A stretch of DNA of 64,000 nt, taken from positions 8,346,001 through 8,410,000 of the forward strand of contig JAJFZO010000094.1 in NCBI GenBank assembly GCA_021397835.1, read 5' to 3'. Position 1 is the first letter of the stretch. Each line of letters begins with the position of its first letter. The notes beneath the pieces are model-generated. The model worked only from the letters and a program-made list of their open reading frames with translations. It ran no database searches and was not told the origin of the DNA. Of the stretch, positions 49,192-61,837 are shown in pieces. Source of the stretch: Moringa oleifera. Its lineage: Eukaryota > Streptophyta > Magnoliopsida > Brassicales > Moringaceae. Position numbers and translations under genes: made by a program.

Positions 49192-52100
49192 ATGACAGAG
49201 GTGAAACTGTACGGCCGCCACACGACGCTGTCGCTCTGCTTCTTGCGCTCTTTAGGAGCGATCGGATCCTGTGTGGCTCCAACCCGTGTCTCCTTGGACG
49301 CCCTCAAGCTTCCTCGGCTCCGTGTCTTAGCTTTTGCCGCCAAGCGAAGCCCAAAGCGTCTCAAATATGCCACTCCTCGCTTCACCAAGGTTTGTGCTCC
49401 TTTACTTACTCCTCTTATTGTTCTGTTTAGTATTGCATTTTGTTCAGTGAAAAAAAAAATTCAAAACACGGTTGTTTTGCTTTCAAGACGAACGAAATTA
49501 ATTCCAAGTTGCTAATCAGCAAATAAGCCTAAATCATGGCAATTAAAAGGCTAGTTTGGGTGCCCAGAAATGGAGGAATTAGATGATAACTTCTGGATTT
49601 GAGTTTTATTGTTTTCTTGCTTTCTAAAGATAAAAAGCGGGAAACAGAAGGAAAATTTGGGTGTAACTTAACATCAACTGTCTGTTGCCTGTGGATCATT
49701 CTACTAGCTATCTAATTAGGACTCTGTTTGTTAGCCTTATGGAATTTTTATTGTGTGTTAGTGGGGGGAGGGGGTGCTCTCTGGTGTTGTGGAATTCAGA
49801 TTTTCAGATTAGTAACTGATTGTCATGATGCCAGGAGCATGACTTGCTCTACATTGAAGTTGATCCATCAGGGGCAGACGAATGGAAACTGGAACCAGTT
49901 GTTGAACTTCTGAAAGAGGGAGCTGTGGGGGTCATTCCTACTGACACTGTGTATGGTGTTCTACTTTTTTTTTCCCCTCTCCTTTCCTTGCAGCCTTACT
50001 CATTGGTGCTTTTTCCTCATTTTGATTGAAGCAGCTGTATTTGTCGTTGTGTTATCTGTTCCTTTTTCATTGATGACTGCAAATGCTCGCTTTGTTCATA
50101 GGTATGCAATAGCTTGTCATTCCAAAAACCACTCAGCTATTGAACGTCTTCGCAGGTGGATGATATCCTTTCTTTCCGTTTTAGCCACTTTCTTTCTCAA
50201 GCCCTTGCTTATGGTACTATTATTTGTTTTTCACATTGCAGAATAAAAAATATTGGATCCTCAAAGGTAAGGAGTATTGCTTCACTTCACCGCTACTTAA
50301 ATGTGCTTTGGTGGACGATTGGCCTCACACTGAACTAACTCTTTGTCCCACATGTTTTAGATACTAAATGATCTGTTGTTTTGGAAAGGAAGCCAACTTG
50401 AAACATTATGAGCTCATTTCCACAATGCCTTATGCTGACACTCTTACTCTGATGTCTCTTCCCCACTTCTGCAGCCTCTTAGTATCTTATGCCGTTCTAT
50501 GCGGGACATAGACACATATACAACAGGATTCCCTTGTGGTGATGCTCAAGGTCATGCAAATATCTTTCGAGCTGTCAAGCATTGCCTACCTGGGCCTGTA
50601 AGGATGTGCTTTAATCTTATTGTTACTGTTAGCAGGAGGAAATCTGCATTACCCCTTTGTGACATTCAATGACTTGTATGGTGGTAATACACTGTTATAT
50701 CTAGAGAACATGAGTGTTACTATAACAGCCTCATTACTATGTTTTCTTTTTTTTTTTCAGCACATTACTTTGGTTTTTCACTTGGTCTTCATCTTGACGC
50801 TGAATACTTAGTAGGTCATAAGGTTTGAACTTCTTATTTTAGATGTCTTTAATGGTTTGAGATATTAGAGATATCTCAAAATAGGTTTTCAAATTGATTG
50901 CACCATTTATGGCTATCACAAGAATTGTAGGTGTAGGGCAGTGCCTGACTGCATCTTTTTGATCATTGGGTCTGTTTCTTTGATCGGTTAGGTTGCAATG
51001 CTGACTAAATTCAAGTTTCTCTTTGCACGGGATGTCACAGGGTACAGTAGGTTCCTCTAACTTTTTGGGTTAATTTCCTTGACCGATAACAAAGTTTCTA
51101 TGGCACAGTACACTTTCATATTGACTGCAAGCAAAGAACTACCGAAACAGTGCATAAGGTATGGAACAACAACTGCCAAATATGCCTCAAGGAAAAATGT
51201 GGGTGTTCGTATGCCAAATGATGCAATCTGTCAAGCAATACTGCAGAAGATGGATGCACCATTAATATGTACCAGGTTGAGTTCAAATTTATATCACATT
51301 TCACTTTGGGAAAGCTAAGAACCGCTAGGAAACTAGTTTTCTTCCCCTCCAATGCTCAGTTATCATCTATGATGTGCTTGGTCCAGATAAACTATTCTAT
51401 ATCATTTTTGATGATAAAGCAAATTAAACAAGTAGTAGCTGCTTAAAGCATCCCTTATAACATTATGATCTTACTGAATGTGGCCCTTTTGTCAGTGTCA
51501 GAGGGCCAAAGGAAAATGAGTGGATCATTGATCCGGTTGTAATAGCTGATATGTATGGACCTGAGGTACGAGTTTTCTTAAGGATGGTTAGCTTCTGTTT
51601 TTATTATAAAACAAAAGATGGTTGGATACTATTTTAATGCATCAATGGAGGAGCCATTCTGTTTTTTATTGTTTTGTTTTTCCGCTGGACAATAATTGCC
51701 ATCCTCCCCACTCATAGACACAAAGAGGAAACTTTTGCACTTCAAAATTTCACTATTTGCTATGGTTATTTTCTTAGATACATAAAACTTTGGAGGATAA
51801 TTGTGGTTCAGTTGGTGGAAGTGCATAATGATCACATTTGTTCCTTGTTCTTGCTCTTGACTTTTATGTTGTAACTTCAGGGGCTTGATTTTGTTGTTGA
51901 TGGTGGTGTAAGAGTGGCTGAACCATCCACCATAGTTGATATGACTGGGAGATTTCCAAAAGTTATAAGGCAAGGGAAGGTAACTTGTCTATGCCATTGA
52001 CGTTTGACATTCTCCTTTTCCATCACAAATAAGTCATCTATTTCAATCACTGCGTTTGAGTTTGCATTTCTAACTCAAGGTGATAACAACATGAATAATT

Positions 52101-52416
52101 TAACATGTGACTCTCTCCCTTCTTTGTCCTGAGTATGGCATGTAGAGTTTTGTGATGTCGATCCTGGTAAATATGAGTTCTTTTGGGGCTATAATATGGT
52201 CTGCTGTGTCTCTTTGAACTGTGTTATAAGATAAATTCACTGTAATCTTGACAACAGAAAATGGGATGCAAATATTTTGCTAAGGTTAAATAACCTCTTT
52301 ATTTGAATTTGATTTCATCAATGTATGATCTTCAGGGGCCTAAATTACCCTGGATGGAATCAGAAGATGATAGTGAATCTACTCTGCAAGAAAGCATCAG
52401 CCCATCTGCTGCCTAA
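49192..52416 (+). CDS. YrdC/YciO-like (Sua5 superfamily) protein
   Basis: YrdC-fold protein related to threonylcarbamoyl-AMP synthases but closer to the bacterial YciO branch. Exons 49192-49389, 49835-49950, 50102-50155, 50242-50266 (only 25 bases), 50475-50597, 51109-51275, 51496-51565, 51881-51979 and 52336-52416 join to 310 residues. Residues 1 to about 65 are basic, Ser/Leu-rich and lack acidic residues after the start, resembling an organelle presequence. The fold starts VVELLKEGAVGVIPTDTVYA and includes the lysine loop IKNIGSSKPLSILCRSMRDI, then PGPYTFILTASKELP, KNVGVRMPNDAICQAIL and GLDFVVDGGVRVAEPSTIVD. The SAN-type motif of true Sua5 enzymes is replaced here by SVRGP, so tRNA t6A synthesis is uncertain. 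Arabidopsis counterpart At3g01920 (from memory) adjoins sulfite oxidase, which also lies in this window. Confidence 0.9.
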
Positions 52417-54197
52417 GAGTGACTGTCTTGCATCCTTACTGGCCGTGTACAAAACCCTAGTTCATTTGCCTATTGTTGTATCACTATTCCTGCTTGCTCC
52501 TTTTTGATTTCTTAGTTGGGAGCTTCAGCACCACAGAAGTACCTGTATTTCTTGTAAATACGTGGTAAAGGAATGGTACAAAGAAGAAGCTTTTAGCATA
52601 GAGCTTAATGCCCTTTTGTTTCTTGCTCATGTTTGCACCTCCTGAGGCTGGCTCCAATGTCATTTTGCTGTCAAAAATTGATGAAACCGTCTCGTTGGAG
52701 ACGGCAAACTCATTTCTTCAATTTGGTGCAGTTATAGTATTGCACTAAATTTGTGTAATTTTAAATTAATTTTTTTATAAATTAATTTTTTTAAAATTTT
52801 AAATTAAAAATATTTTTATTAATAATTTAATAAATATATGATATTATTAAAAAAAATTATATTAATAAGAATATCTTATCAAGATTTTTAAAATAAAATT
52901 AATATTTAATATATAATTTTATTTTATTTAAATTAATAATAATAATAATTTATTTAAATAATAATATAATTATATATATTATTAAAATTATTATTTAAAA
53001 ATATATAAAAATTTAAAGTAATTTATAATTTATGATATAATTTAAATGTTTGCATGAACATGATAAAAATAATTTTTTTAATTGATAACATAATGTAATA
53101 AATATAACAATATATTAACGATTATAATTTAAATTGAAATTTTAATATTAATTAAAATTAAAATATTTCAATAATAATAAATTAACTTTAAAACTATTTA
53201 GAATGTGTAATCATCATGATAATTCAGAATATTAAATATTGTAATGTGTTAATGTTTTTATTTTGTCTTGTATCAATTACGTAATGAAATTTTAATATCG
53301 ATTTGAATCATGTATGTAAAACTACTCTATTAAAAAATTATAAATTATCGTAAAAATATAAGTAACTTACAAAAATAATTAAGTTAAAATTACGGTAAAA
53401 ATATTTTTATAAAATTTAATTGATAAATTATTAATTTTAAAAATTATTAAAAATTATAATTTGTTATATAATATTAATTTTTTAAAAAAATATAAATATG
53501 AATTAAAAATTTAAATTATATTAATTATTTTAAAAATATTTATAAATTAATTAATATTTATAAATATTTTTATTGATAATTATTGTTTATATTATTAAAA
53601 TAATATTATAACGTCAATTTAATGTAAATAGATTATATGACATTTAAGAACTTTTTTTTTTTGGGGGTGGGGTGGGGGTGAGGAATTGATGTCTGAAATC
53701 TTCAACAAAAATTGTCTTTAAAAAGTTATCAAGGGTGATTGTATTATTTTATTTAAAAAATACGCGCGATTGATTTGAAGATGTGTCAAAACTTACCTGG
53801 TATTTAATGTAAGGTGCATAAAAAACCACCGTAGCAAACAGTTCCATCTTTATGATATCATACAATTTACCTCTAACAGGAAACATCTCACCCATGATAT
53901 TAATAGCTAAGCTGAAAAGGTAAACGGGAGTGATGGAGCATCAGCTGGCCGGTTCGTGATAGTAGTTAATTATTTATGAAGGATTGCGAACTCCTTTAAA
54001 TGAGCAGTTATAAGACTGACAGTACCACAGTTGTGGTGGTTGCCCCTTACCTTTCCCATTGTTCCTCCACATAAAAGCCATGATGAGCATTCCATTCTCC
54101 AGCTACAGATTCTACTCTCCAAACGCACAAGCTCCTGCTTCCTCCTCTTCTCGAAACTTCTCCTTGAATGTGAAGTATATGTAGGGGTGTCTCTGCA
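52417..54197. other. Extremely AT-rich spacer
   Basis: Bases 52740-53640 are almost entirely A and T, with many ATTA/TAAT and AATT motifs. No gene, terminal repeat or target-site duplication could be made out. This may be a matrix-attachment-type region or decayed element. The last 200 bases hold the promoter and leader of the next gene. Confidence 0.5.
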
Positions 54198-57100
54198 ATG
54201 GGTTTGTTCATGTTGTTCAAACTGGGTGTTTACATGGCGGTGATGGTTGCAGGTGGACTCGGCTCAACTGAGTCGGCAATTTACGTTCACTTCGATCAAA
54301 CTCCACCGCCGTTGTCGAGGTTTTCTTCAGCTGTGTTTAGGTACTCGGTTAAAAGGCCAGATGTGTCCAATGCTTGCAGGAACAGTGAATGTAGCTTTCA
54401 CTGTGAGGTATGAACCCTTTTTATCATTCCCCCTTCAGTCTGAACGATAATTAGTAATGCAAGGGATTCGTTGTTATGTTAGTTGATTAGTTCTCTTTGT
54501 TGTTCTCATAGTAAGTTCCATGTTATCCATTTCAAGAATAAAACTGATAAATTTTTAGTTCCAATTCATTTCATGTTCTATTGAAGGTTCCTCGATCCAT
54601 AAATGTCCTCAATCCAAGTTTGTGATTGTCAGTTCTATTTGCTAGAGTGGGATACTAGAGGAATGCTTGAACCTATTCAGATCCATCCGAAATGACTAAC
54701 TTAGGAATTGAAATTTGTTTTGTGTTTGAACAGCTAGATGGCCATACTTTGAGACCTTGCCCTGCTGGTATTATAATGTTGAAGAACCTAACTGTGAATC
54801 ATGAGCACCATTTCCTTCTCAATGTCACAAGTAGCAGTGGAGAAACAAATTCATCAGCTTACTCATGGTTCATCGGTGAGTAACTCCATGTCCTGTATAA
54901 ATTTATGTTTCAGGAGCTCAAAAATTTGTTCTGATGACAATCCTTTGACTCTCCCTCTTCGAAACATTTATTCAGCCTCACTCTGGCAGTCACTAGGCCA
55001 TCCACCTGGCAGTCAGATAACACCTGTTTTATCTTACCTGCATGAACCTTATTTCTTGCATGTTTACTATTGAAATAGATACAATTCTACCAACAGCAAC
55101 ACTCTCAAGCGAACAGAATTATACGAATGCTGAGAAAGTAACAGTTGAAATTACTTTTAGTGAAGCTTGCACCGGACAGGGGGGCTTCAAGTGTCTGAAC
55201 TCATCGAACTGTGATGTAAGTTTGTGAGCACAATTTTCTCTGGGCGATGTCTATGTGCATAAGTGATGATTTTAGAAAATTTTGGTGTCTTTTGATCGTC
55301 TTTCCTACGTACCTTATGGTGCTGGTTTTCCTTTTACAGGTTGTTGTGCATGGTCCTGGACGCATACATGCTCCTTCGCTACGCGTCATCACACCTAACA
55401 TCAAATATGAGATTGATGTATATCTGTTTTCCATGAAAAGTATGTATGGGCGCATTGTAATTAGAATGGTGGATAACTTTTGTACGGATCTGGCTGGAAA
55501 CCATTTTACAAGTACCAATGTTTCCGCTTTAATCATTCGCTTTGGTAAGATTTAAGCTCCATTTTGCTTCGTTTAAGTTACTAACTCAACATATCATGTC
55601 ATTCTTTTTATCATTAGTACCAATATTACTGTTTTAGATAGAAGACTCATGCAAGTTGATCTATGGACATCTGTTCCATCCTACAAGCTGGGAATCAATG
55701 GGGTCTCTCGAACTGTCTTTGCAACCAATAGAATCGGTGAACTGAAGGTTTTCATGGACTTCAGCATTCCTGTTGTAAACTCAACAGAACAGATTCTAGA
55801 TGCATTACATACGAACGTAGGTAACCTATTACCTATTCATGGCAGGAATCATGGGAATCGCCGGTTTGTTTTTCAAGTAAGCAGCCTACTTCAACTTTGC
55901 ATTATATGTCCAGGAAACGTTCATGAGATTCCACTGCTATCTGAGTGTCAAATTCCAATCCAAATGATGATAATCTTGTATCTTGTAGCTCAAAAATATA
56001 TCAACAACTGAAATCATTACAGTTGAACTGCAAGCTAGTAAGATAATAGGACGAACAGGAAGTCCTCTCTCATCTGTTGCTTCACTTACATTCCTCTATG
56101 GTATGTACTTCAACTGTTTGTTTTCTCTGAAGTAGTCCATGTATTTCTTCAATAGCTTTACCAGGGACCTAACTGGTAAATTTTCCTTAAAGATTCCACA
56201 AAGCCAGTGGTTGGTCTAAGTACAAGCTCGCCAAGTGTTACCAGAGAGTCCAACATCAATATCATAGTTGAGTTCACAAAGCCAGTTTTTGGCTTTCAGG
56301 CCTACATGGTGGAAGTGCATGGAGGCAGACTTATAAGGCAGGTGGCAGTGGTGATTAAAATATCAGCTCAAAACGTGATTGTTTTTTAAATATGATTGCA
56401 TCTTGAGCTCACTTTGTTTAGTTTCCATTTTTTCTTCAACTAGGTTCGAGGAACTTTCAAGGGCTTTATACTCTTTGAGTGTCCTGGCAATAGCTCAGAA
56501 AGTGGTCTCTGTCAGCGTTCCTGCAGGGAAGGTCAATGATATTTCAGGAAATCCAAACTTGGCGTCTAACGTACTTGAAGTCAAGCACTGTAAAACTGAT
56601 TTCTTATCCCCTCTGTCATATGCCTGGATTTGAAGTAAGAGTACCTCTGTTTCTGATTTTTAGAAGCATTTGCACAGATCTAACCCCCTCAATATCAATG
56701 GCTCTACACTCGTTTGTCACTGGGGGAATACTAGCTTCGTCACTGGCTGCTGCTGCTCTTTCTCTGTCCACTGCAAATCTTGAAGCACTAAGCAAGCCCA
56801 ATCATCAGGGTGCCAATATTGTTGCTTCTGAGCCATCAACAAATTTACATGTAAGTATTCAGTGACCTGATAACATCAAATATTCATGAAAACATGTTTT
56901 GCTATAGTATGCTAGTAAAATTCATATTCTCTGTGCAATTACTATATAGTTCACTTTAGACATCTGAGGAGTTTCATCACAGGGAATGGTTGGGCACCTG
57001 CAAGTTTTTGTCCTCTCAGACTGGCTCTTTGCTAATCCACCCATTGAATATTCTGAGACAACCAAAGGTCTTAGATGGCTAATACCTCGTCTAAAGCTTC

Positions 57101-59078
57101 CATGGAAAAGAAGTAGCACTTCGATCTGGCCCAGCCATTTTTATTTGGTTGAAGAGAAGCTCACAAAGAGATTTAGCAGCTTGTCCATTACAATCCCTTC
57201 TAATAGAGAAGAGTACAGTCATGGTCACTTAAATTTAACTAGACCTTCTTCTCTGCAACATGAACTACCGTTTCTCACAGAAATTGTGAGAAAATGCAGT
57301 TGGCTCCATGAACAAGAGAACATAAGCATGAAAAATGCTCATGGTTTACCTCTCGATTCCAATGAATACCTTACTCATTTCTTGGTTAGTCTCTAATGAA
57401 TAGTATTAACATTGCATTCCAAATAGGCAATTTTCTAAAACCGTTTTAGTTGTCTTGCAGAGAGGAGAGCCATTGTCTGCTAGCAATGTTGTCAAGAAAA
57501 TGGAGAATTACAAAGGGTAATTCTGCATCTAACTTGTATCATTTGAATAAAATAACCTTGTTAATGCAAAAAATTCTGTTATCCCTATGACTAACCAATA
57601 ATGAAACAGCTGCTATGAACTAGTGATTTCATTCTTTGTTAGTGCTGAAGTAGTTTCTTCAACAGGTGGGAGGATTTGGAGATGAACCTGTTCTGGCTTG
57701 GTATAGGAGGAAGTAGTTTACTTGCAATCCATCTCATAATATTACTTTTCCTAAGATGGAGGACAGGAAGACCGCATCATGGGATACTTTCAGTTCACCG
57801 GTTTGAGCTCCTTCTTTTGATTCTAATGCTACCTTGTATCTCTCAGGCCTCAGCATTTGTAATAAGAGGTGAGAGGCTATACATGTGCTTCTGTAGTTCT
57901 AAATGGTTGTTGAAACAATTCTATGAACCAAAGAAACATTGCTTGCAGGTGGTACAACATGGGGAATTATCACAGGGGCTTTTCTTTTAGCTATCCCTGT
58001 AGCATTTGTTTTATCAGTGTGGCTTTTTCTCATCTTTGCTATCTTCTCTAGTAGTTTGGCTCAGTATAAAGAAATTAGGTATCTGGATGCAGCAGAGCCA
58101 TGTTATAGGAAGTTGTGGTACTTTGTCATTGGAAGGGCTGCCACTGGCAAGTGGTTTTATAAAGAAGGGCTGCCTTCATCTTTCCTCCAACTTTGGGCTA
58201 TACTCTTTGAGAATCAGAAGGGTCCTCCAGTGTTAGTCTTTGTTAATCAGAATGACCTGAACTCCATGCCTAGGTGGACTGAGAGTGGCCAAACTGGAAT
58301 TGGAAGAATGAGGGCTCTCAGCTCAGATGACAGCATCGAAGAAATCAAAATTCCAATCTCCAGGAGGATTATGGGTTGTGCTAGGTCCTCCTATATCATT
58401 CTTGATCTTACAAGAAGAGTCAGTTTGGGAATAATATCTGGAGCTTACTCATCACATCAGACAAGTCAAAGCCTTTTTGCATTCACGATCACATTGATTC
58501 AGTTCATGTACTTACTTATTCTCATGCCACACATAAGAAGGAGAGTCCATCTGGTGGAAAGTATTTCTCTGTTGTGTGAGGTAGGCATCTTCGGTCTATC
58601 TATCTGTATGGATTGCTCAAAAGTACTTAGAACAAAAACGCTGGGATATTTAATGCTGGCTCTGCTCTTCCTTACCTTTGTTGTTCAAATTACAACTGAG
58701 TGGTATGCTCTGATAAAATGCCTGTTAAAACTCTCTCAGCCTAAAAAATATTCATTCAGGCATGGGTTGAAGCTTGCTGCTAAAGGTCTTGTGTTACCTC
58801 TCCTGCCGAAGATGTACTGGACGAGAGTCATACCCTGCTCTTTGCAACTCAAGACAGGCCTAGCTCCAGTTCTTCCTCGATGTCTGGAATCTGACTGGGA
58901 AATGACAGACACAAGAGCACCTCGCACACTTTCATTGAATGCTACACCTGCAACAGTAGTCCCAGTGCTGAGCCCTGGTTCACCAAGACTTGATGTCATT
59001 CAATCAAACCAGAGCGTCATCTGCAGGGAGAGTCACAGGAAAGATAACCATGGAAGCCAAACAGGCGAAATGAAGTAA
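54198..59078 (+). CDS. Large membrane protein with bacterial-type Ig-like domains
   Basis: I do not know a named plant family for it. Thirteen exons: 54198-54407, 54734-54875, 55079-55215, 55340-55544, 55638-55876, 55989-56100, 56193-56337, 56444-56589, 56678-56850, 56983-57384, 57461-57516, 57666-57868, 57949-59078. They join in phase to 1,099 residues. Residues 1-26 are a signal peptide. Two segments resemble the bacterial Ig-like Big_12 type: DTILPTATLSSEQNYTNAEK onward with VEITFSEACTG (from about 118), and DSTKPVVGLSTSSPSVTRES through VSVSVPAGKVNDISGNPNLA (about 349-445). A hydrophobic helix lies near 455-480. After the ectodomain about six or seven membrane segments follow from residue 665 (LFWLGIGGSSLLAIHLIILL, FELLLLILMLPCISQ, GAFLLAIPVAFVLSVWLFLI, SLFAFTITLIQFMYLLILM and others). 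The C-terminal tail is soluble. Intron 7 uses a GC donor (AAG|GCAGGT). Role unknown; a cell-surface sensor or transporter is possible. Confidence 0.8.
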
Positions 59079-59723
59079 GTTAGAGCCTAAGAGTGAAATG
59101 AAGAAGCTAAGCAGCCCAAGCTTGAGGAAGCAACACCATTGTATTTATGTAAGTTTGTTTCTCCTAAAATCCTTAGATAATGGTCAGAGCTTTCACTTCT
59201 GAAACTGAAAACAGTTATGTCCATATATACATGACCATATTTTTCTTAATGCAACACTATTGTAGCTTCTGATAATCACATCAAATTATTTGAGCTAATT
59301 TATGTCTATTCACATAATCTAGCATAAGCTAGGGTTCTGTTTTCCAATGAAAAAATTAGCTGAAACACTCTGTTCCCGTTGTACATATAAGTAAAGAGTC
59401 GAAATGCATAATAGTTAAATATTCTGTAATTATTTTCTCATTTCAACAAACAGATTCCATTAATTAGAACAGAGAAGCTGATTCGGAGTGTGGAGTGTAG
59501 TTAGAGACTACAGCCTCCTGACAATGCAAGTGTAAATGAAGAAAATATACACTCAGGAGCTGGAATTCTCAGAGACTAACCTCTAGTACTTGCATCAGTT
59601 GAAGCTCCAAGCTTATGAATCAAAAGAAGAAAAAGATTGGATTTGAAGGAGCTGGGTCAGTTGAAGATGGCTTAACAGGGTCGCTTACATATGCAGGTAC
59701 AGTAAAACATCTGCAATCCTTCA
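59079..59723. other. Convergent 3' spacer
   Basis: 3'UTRs of the Ig-like membrane protein and the fasciclin-like gene. Nothing else seen. Confidence 0.4.
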
Positions 59724-60758
59724 TCATGACCCGTATTCACCGTAATCAGGCACGTCTAGCTGATCATCTTTCCTGTTGTCAAAACTCGAGAAGGATTCAC
59801 CCACCAGCTCTGGTTTTTCCTGTGAAATAATCAACTGGTTAAGGCCATGCGCAGCGAGCCAACTGCTCTCATACATGTCTGGAGAGATTATTGGCACACC
59901 ATTAAGCAGAAGAATATCACCAGACCAAGTCACATTGATCATGAACCCTGTTGACAAAGTTGGCAAAGCTGTTCCATCATCAAGCCTAGCCAAATCCTTC
60001 CATAAAAGCAATCTCGGAACAACGTGTCTCCGGAATATCAGTGAATAATTCGCGAAATTGGTCAAGTATTTTGTCATTGCTTCATCAGCTGGTGCAAAGA
60101 CTGTCAATCTTGTGCCTTCAATAGATGTTGCCAGTTGCATATCAAGCAATGTGGCCATTATAGTGTAACCAGCAGCAATCAACGAGTTTGAAGCCTCTTC
60201 AAAAAGATGGATATCGGACCCGGATGACTGATGCAGTGATGGATCACTATAACCAGGGCTTGGTTCCGGTGCTGGATTGGGACTAGGAGTAAACTCAAAG
60301 GAAGTGTTAAAGAACTCACCCATTCCATATATCACCAGATTGCCATCATCAAATATGGCAGTCTCCTCCACCAAAACATTGTTAATGGAAACCTTTCCTT
60401 CTGAAGTTGAAGTGGTGACCATTAAAGAACGATTCAAGCGCAATGTGGGAATTCTTGCTCCATAAGGAAGAGTCTTGAGGCTTTCTCTGGGGAGTGCCGC
60501 TGGCGAAATGTGATACTGAAGTTCAAGAAGAGAAAGTTGCCCCCCTCGAAAAAAAGCAATATCCGATGGAGCAAATACCGTTAAATTTGGAAATTCAATA
60601 TTCAGGGCATCGGCCACCATCCGAAGGGTCAGTCCCATGGAGAGATAACCGGAGTCGGAGAGGACCTCCGTGGCATTTATGATGGTTCTTGGAGAAGCAA
60701 CAGCGAAGAAGAAGAAGAGATAGAAGATGATTAGAAAGAAGAAAAGGCAGGCAGCCAT
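59724..60758 (-). CDS. Fasciclin-like protein with two FAS1 domains (FLA19-21 type)
   Basis: Secreted adhesion-type protein of the fasciclin-like arabinogalactan group. Intronless, 344 residues from the ATG at 60758; an in-frame extension to 60896 precedes the signal sequence and is rejected. Residues 1-22 are a strongly hydrophobic signal peptide (ACLFFFLIIFYLFFFFAVAS). FAS1 domain 1 has the H1 motif LTVFAPSDIAFF, the YHIS motif and a degenerate H2. A Pro-rich linker (TPSPNPAPEPSPGYSDPS) gives arabinogalactan-type sites. FAS1 domain 2 has LTVFAPADEAMTKYL and RRHVVPRLLLW. There is no hydrophobic C-terminal tail, so no GPI anchor, as expected for the FLA19/20/21 group. FLA20 (At5g40940, from memory) adjoins a TOM20 and an RNR2 gene in Arabidopsis, as here. 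Confidence 0.88.
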   Translation of the reverse strand: MAACLFFFLIIFYLFFFFAVASPRTIINATEVLSDSGYLSMGLTLRMVADALNIEFPNLTVFAPSDIAFFRGGQLSLLELQYHISPAALPRESLKTLPYGARIPTLRLNRSLMVTTSTSEGKVSINNVLVEETAIFDDGNLVIYGMGEFFNTSFEFTPSPNPAPEPSPGYSDPSLHQSSGSDIHLFEEASNSLIAAGYTIMATLLDMQLATSIEGTRLTVFAPADEAMTKYLTNFANYSLIFRRHVVPRLLLWKDLARLDDGTALPTLSTGFMINVTWSGDILLLNGVPIISPDMYESSWLAAHGLNQLIISQEKPELVGESFSSFDNRKDDQLDVPDYGEYGS

Positions 60759-61837
60759 GAGAGAATTCGATTTCTTCCTTTTCTTTATCTGTTTGCAGAG
60801 ACGGAATAGAACGCAAGTGAAAGAGCTGGCAGTGTTGACAGTCGAAGGGCGGGAAACCAAGAATCGCAATGCGGAGTTAGTTATAGCCGTGACCAAACAG
60901 GCGAGGTGTTAGTTATTCCAGGGTTCGGATAATCTACACTAAGGCCACCCAGGATTTCCCAAAAATCGTACCTCGCCTGTTGATGGATTAGAGAAGAGAA
61001 ACCCCTCGGCCCATTTGGCTTGACCCATATTCCGTTTTGGGCCGCGGATTTAGCCTATATGGAAGATCCAAATCAGTTAGGAAACTATTAAACTCATTAT
61101 GGCGTGTGGTTGTTGTGTGCCGGGCACATAAATTGGATGACGGGCACGTGGGACAGCGTGTGCTATCCCAATCATGCACGTGAGGGCCTCCCGACCACGC
61201 CATTCATGCCTCTTTGTGGTTTCCAAGTTTCAAAGTGGCGGCAATCAAGTTTCCCGCGCAAGCCACTGAAAATAAAAAGCTAATACCTACCAAATCAAGC
61301 TTCCCTCTTACGCTTCCCCTTGAAATCTCAGTAGTTCTGCCTTATCCTATATTTTTATTTATTTACTTAAATTAGTTAATTTTTTAATATTGAATAAATA
61401 AAATATTAAGTTATTCAAAAAATAAAAATTAATTAATTAATTTAGGAAACACATGTAAAATAAAGAGAAATTGAACATTTTAGCATTTTACTAATTAACT
61501 AACAAAAATTAAGAACTGATAAATCATCTCAAATTCCCGAAAGTGCCCCTTTGGTTCATTCTCGAGGAAGCTTTCTCAAACCAAAATCCCTGAAGTACCC
61601 TGCGGGGAGTTGATTTCCTTCCCCGGCAAGCTTTTCCTTCCAAAATTTTCAAATCACCCGCTCTGTTCTCCCTCCGCATTCAAAATTCAGAAAACCCCCA
61701 AATTTTGCCCTATAAGTACCAATTGCCAATCCCCAGAATTCCACGTAGCAAAATCCTTAACAAAATACCATCTTTCATCAATCTCTTCTCTGTTCTACTC
61801 ATCAAATTCAATCGAAACAGGTGAAAATTGAAGAACA
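60759..61837. other. Divergent promoter, fasciclin-like / RNR2 genes
   Basis: Head-to-head spacer of about 1.1 kb. Contains a perfect E2F site at 61250 and an AT-rich block at 61350-61500. The stretch 61550-61837 is C-rich leader-like sequence for the RNR2 gene. Confidence 0.5.
61250..61257 (+). promoter_or_regulatory. E2F consensus upstream of RNR2
   Basis: TTTCCCGC (followed by GC) is a perfect E2F site. E2F sites of this form are known to drive S-phase expression of plant RNR small-subunit genes. It lies 588 bases before the start codon; with a longer leader or intronless 5'UTR it could still be promoter-proximal. Confidence 0.6.

Noticed and set aside
52417..53640. Possible transposable element in the AT-rich spacer
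   Set aside because: No terminal inverted or long terminal repeats, target-site duplication or transposase remnant could be recognised by eye.
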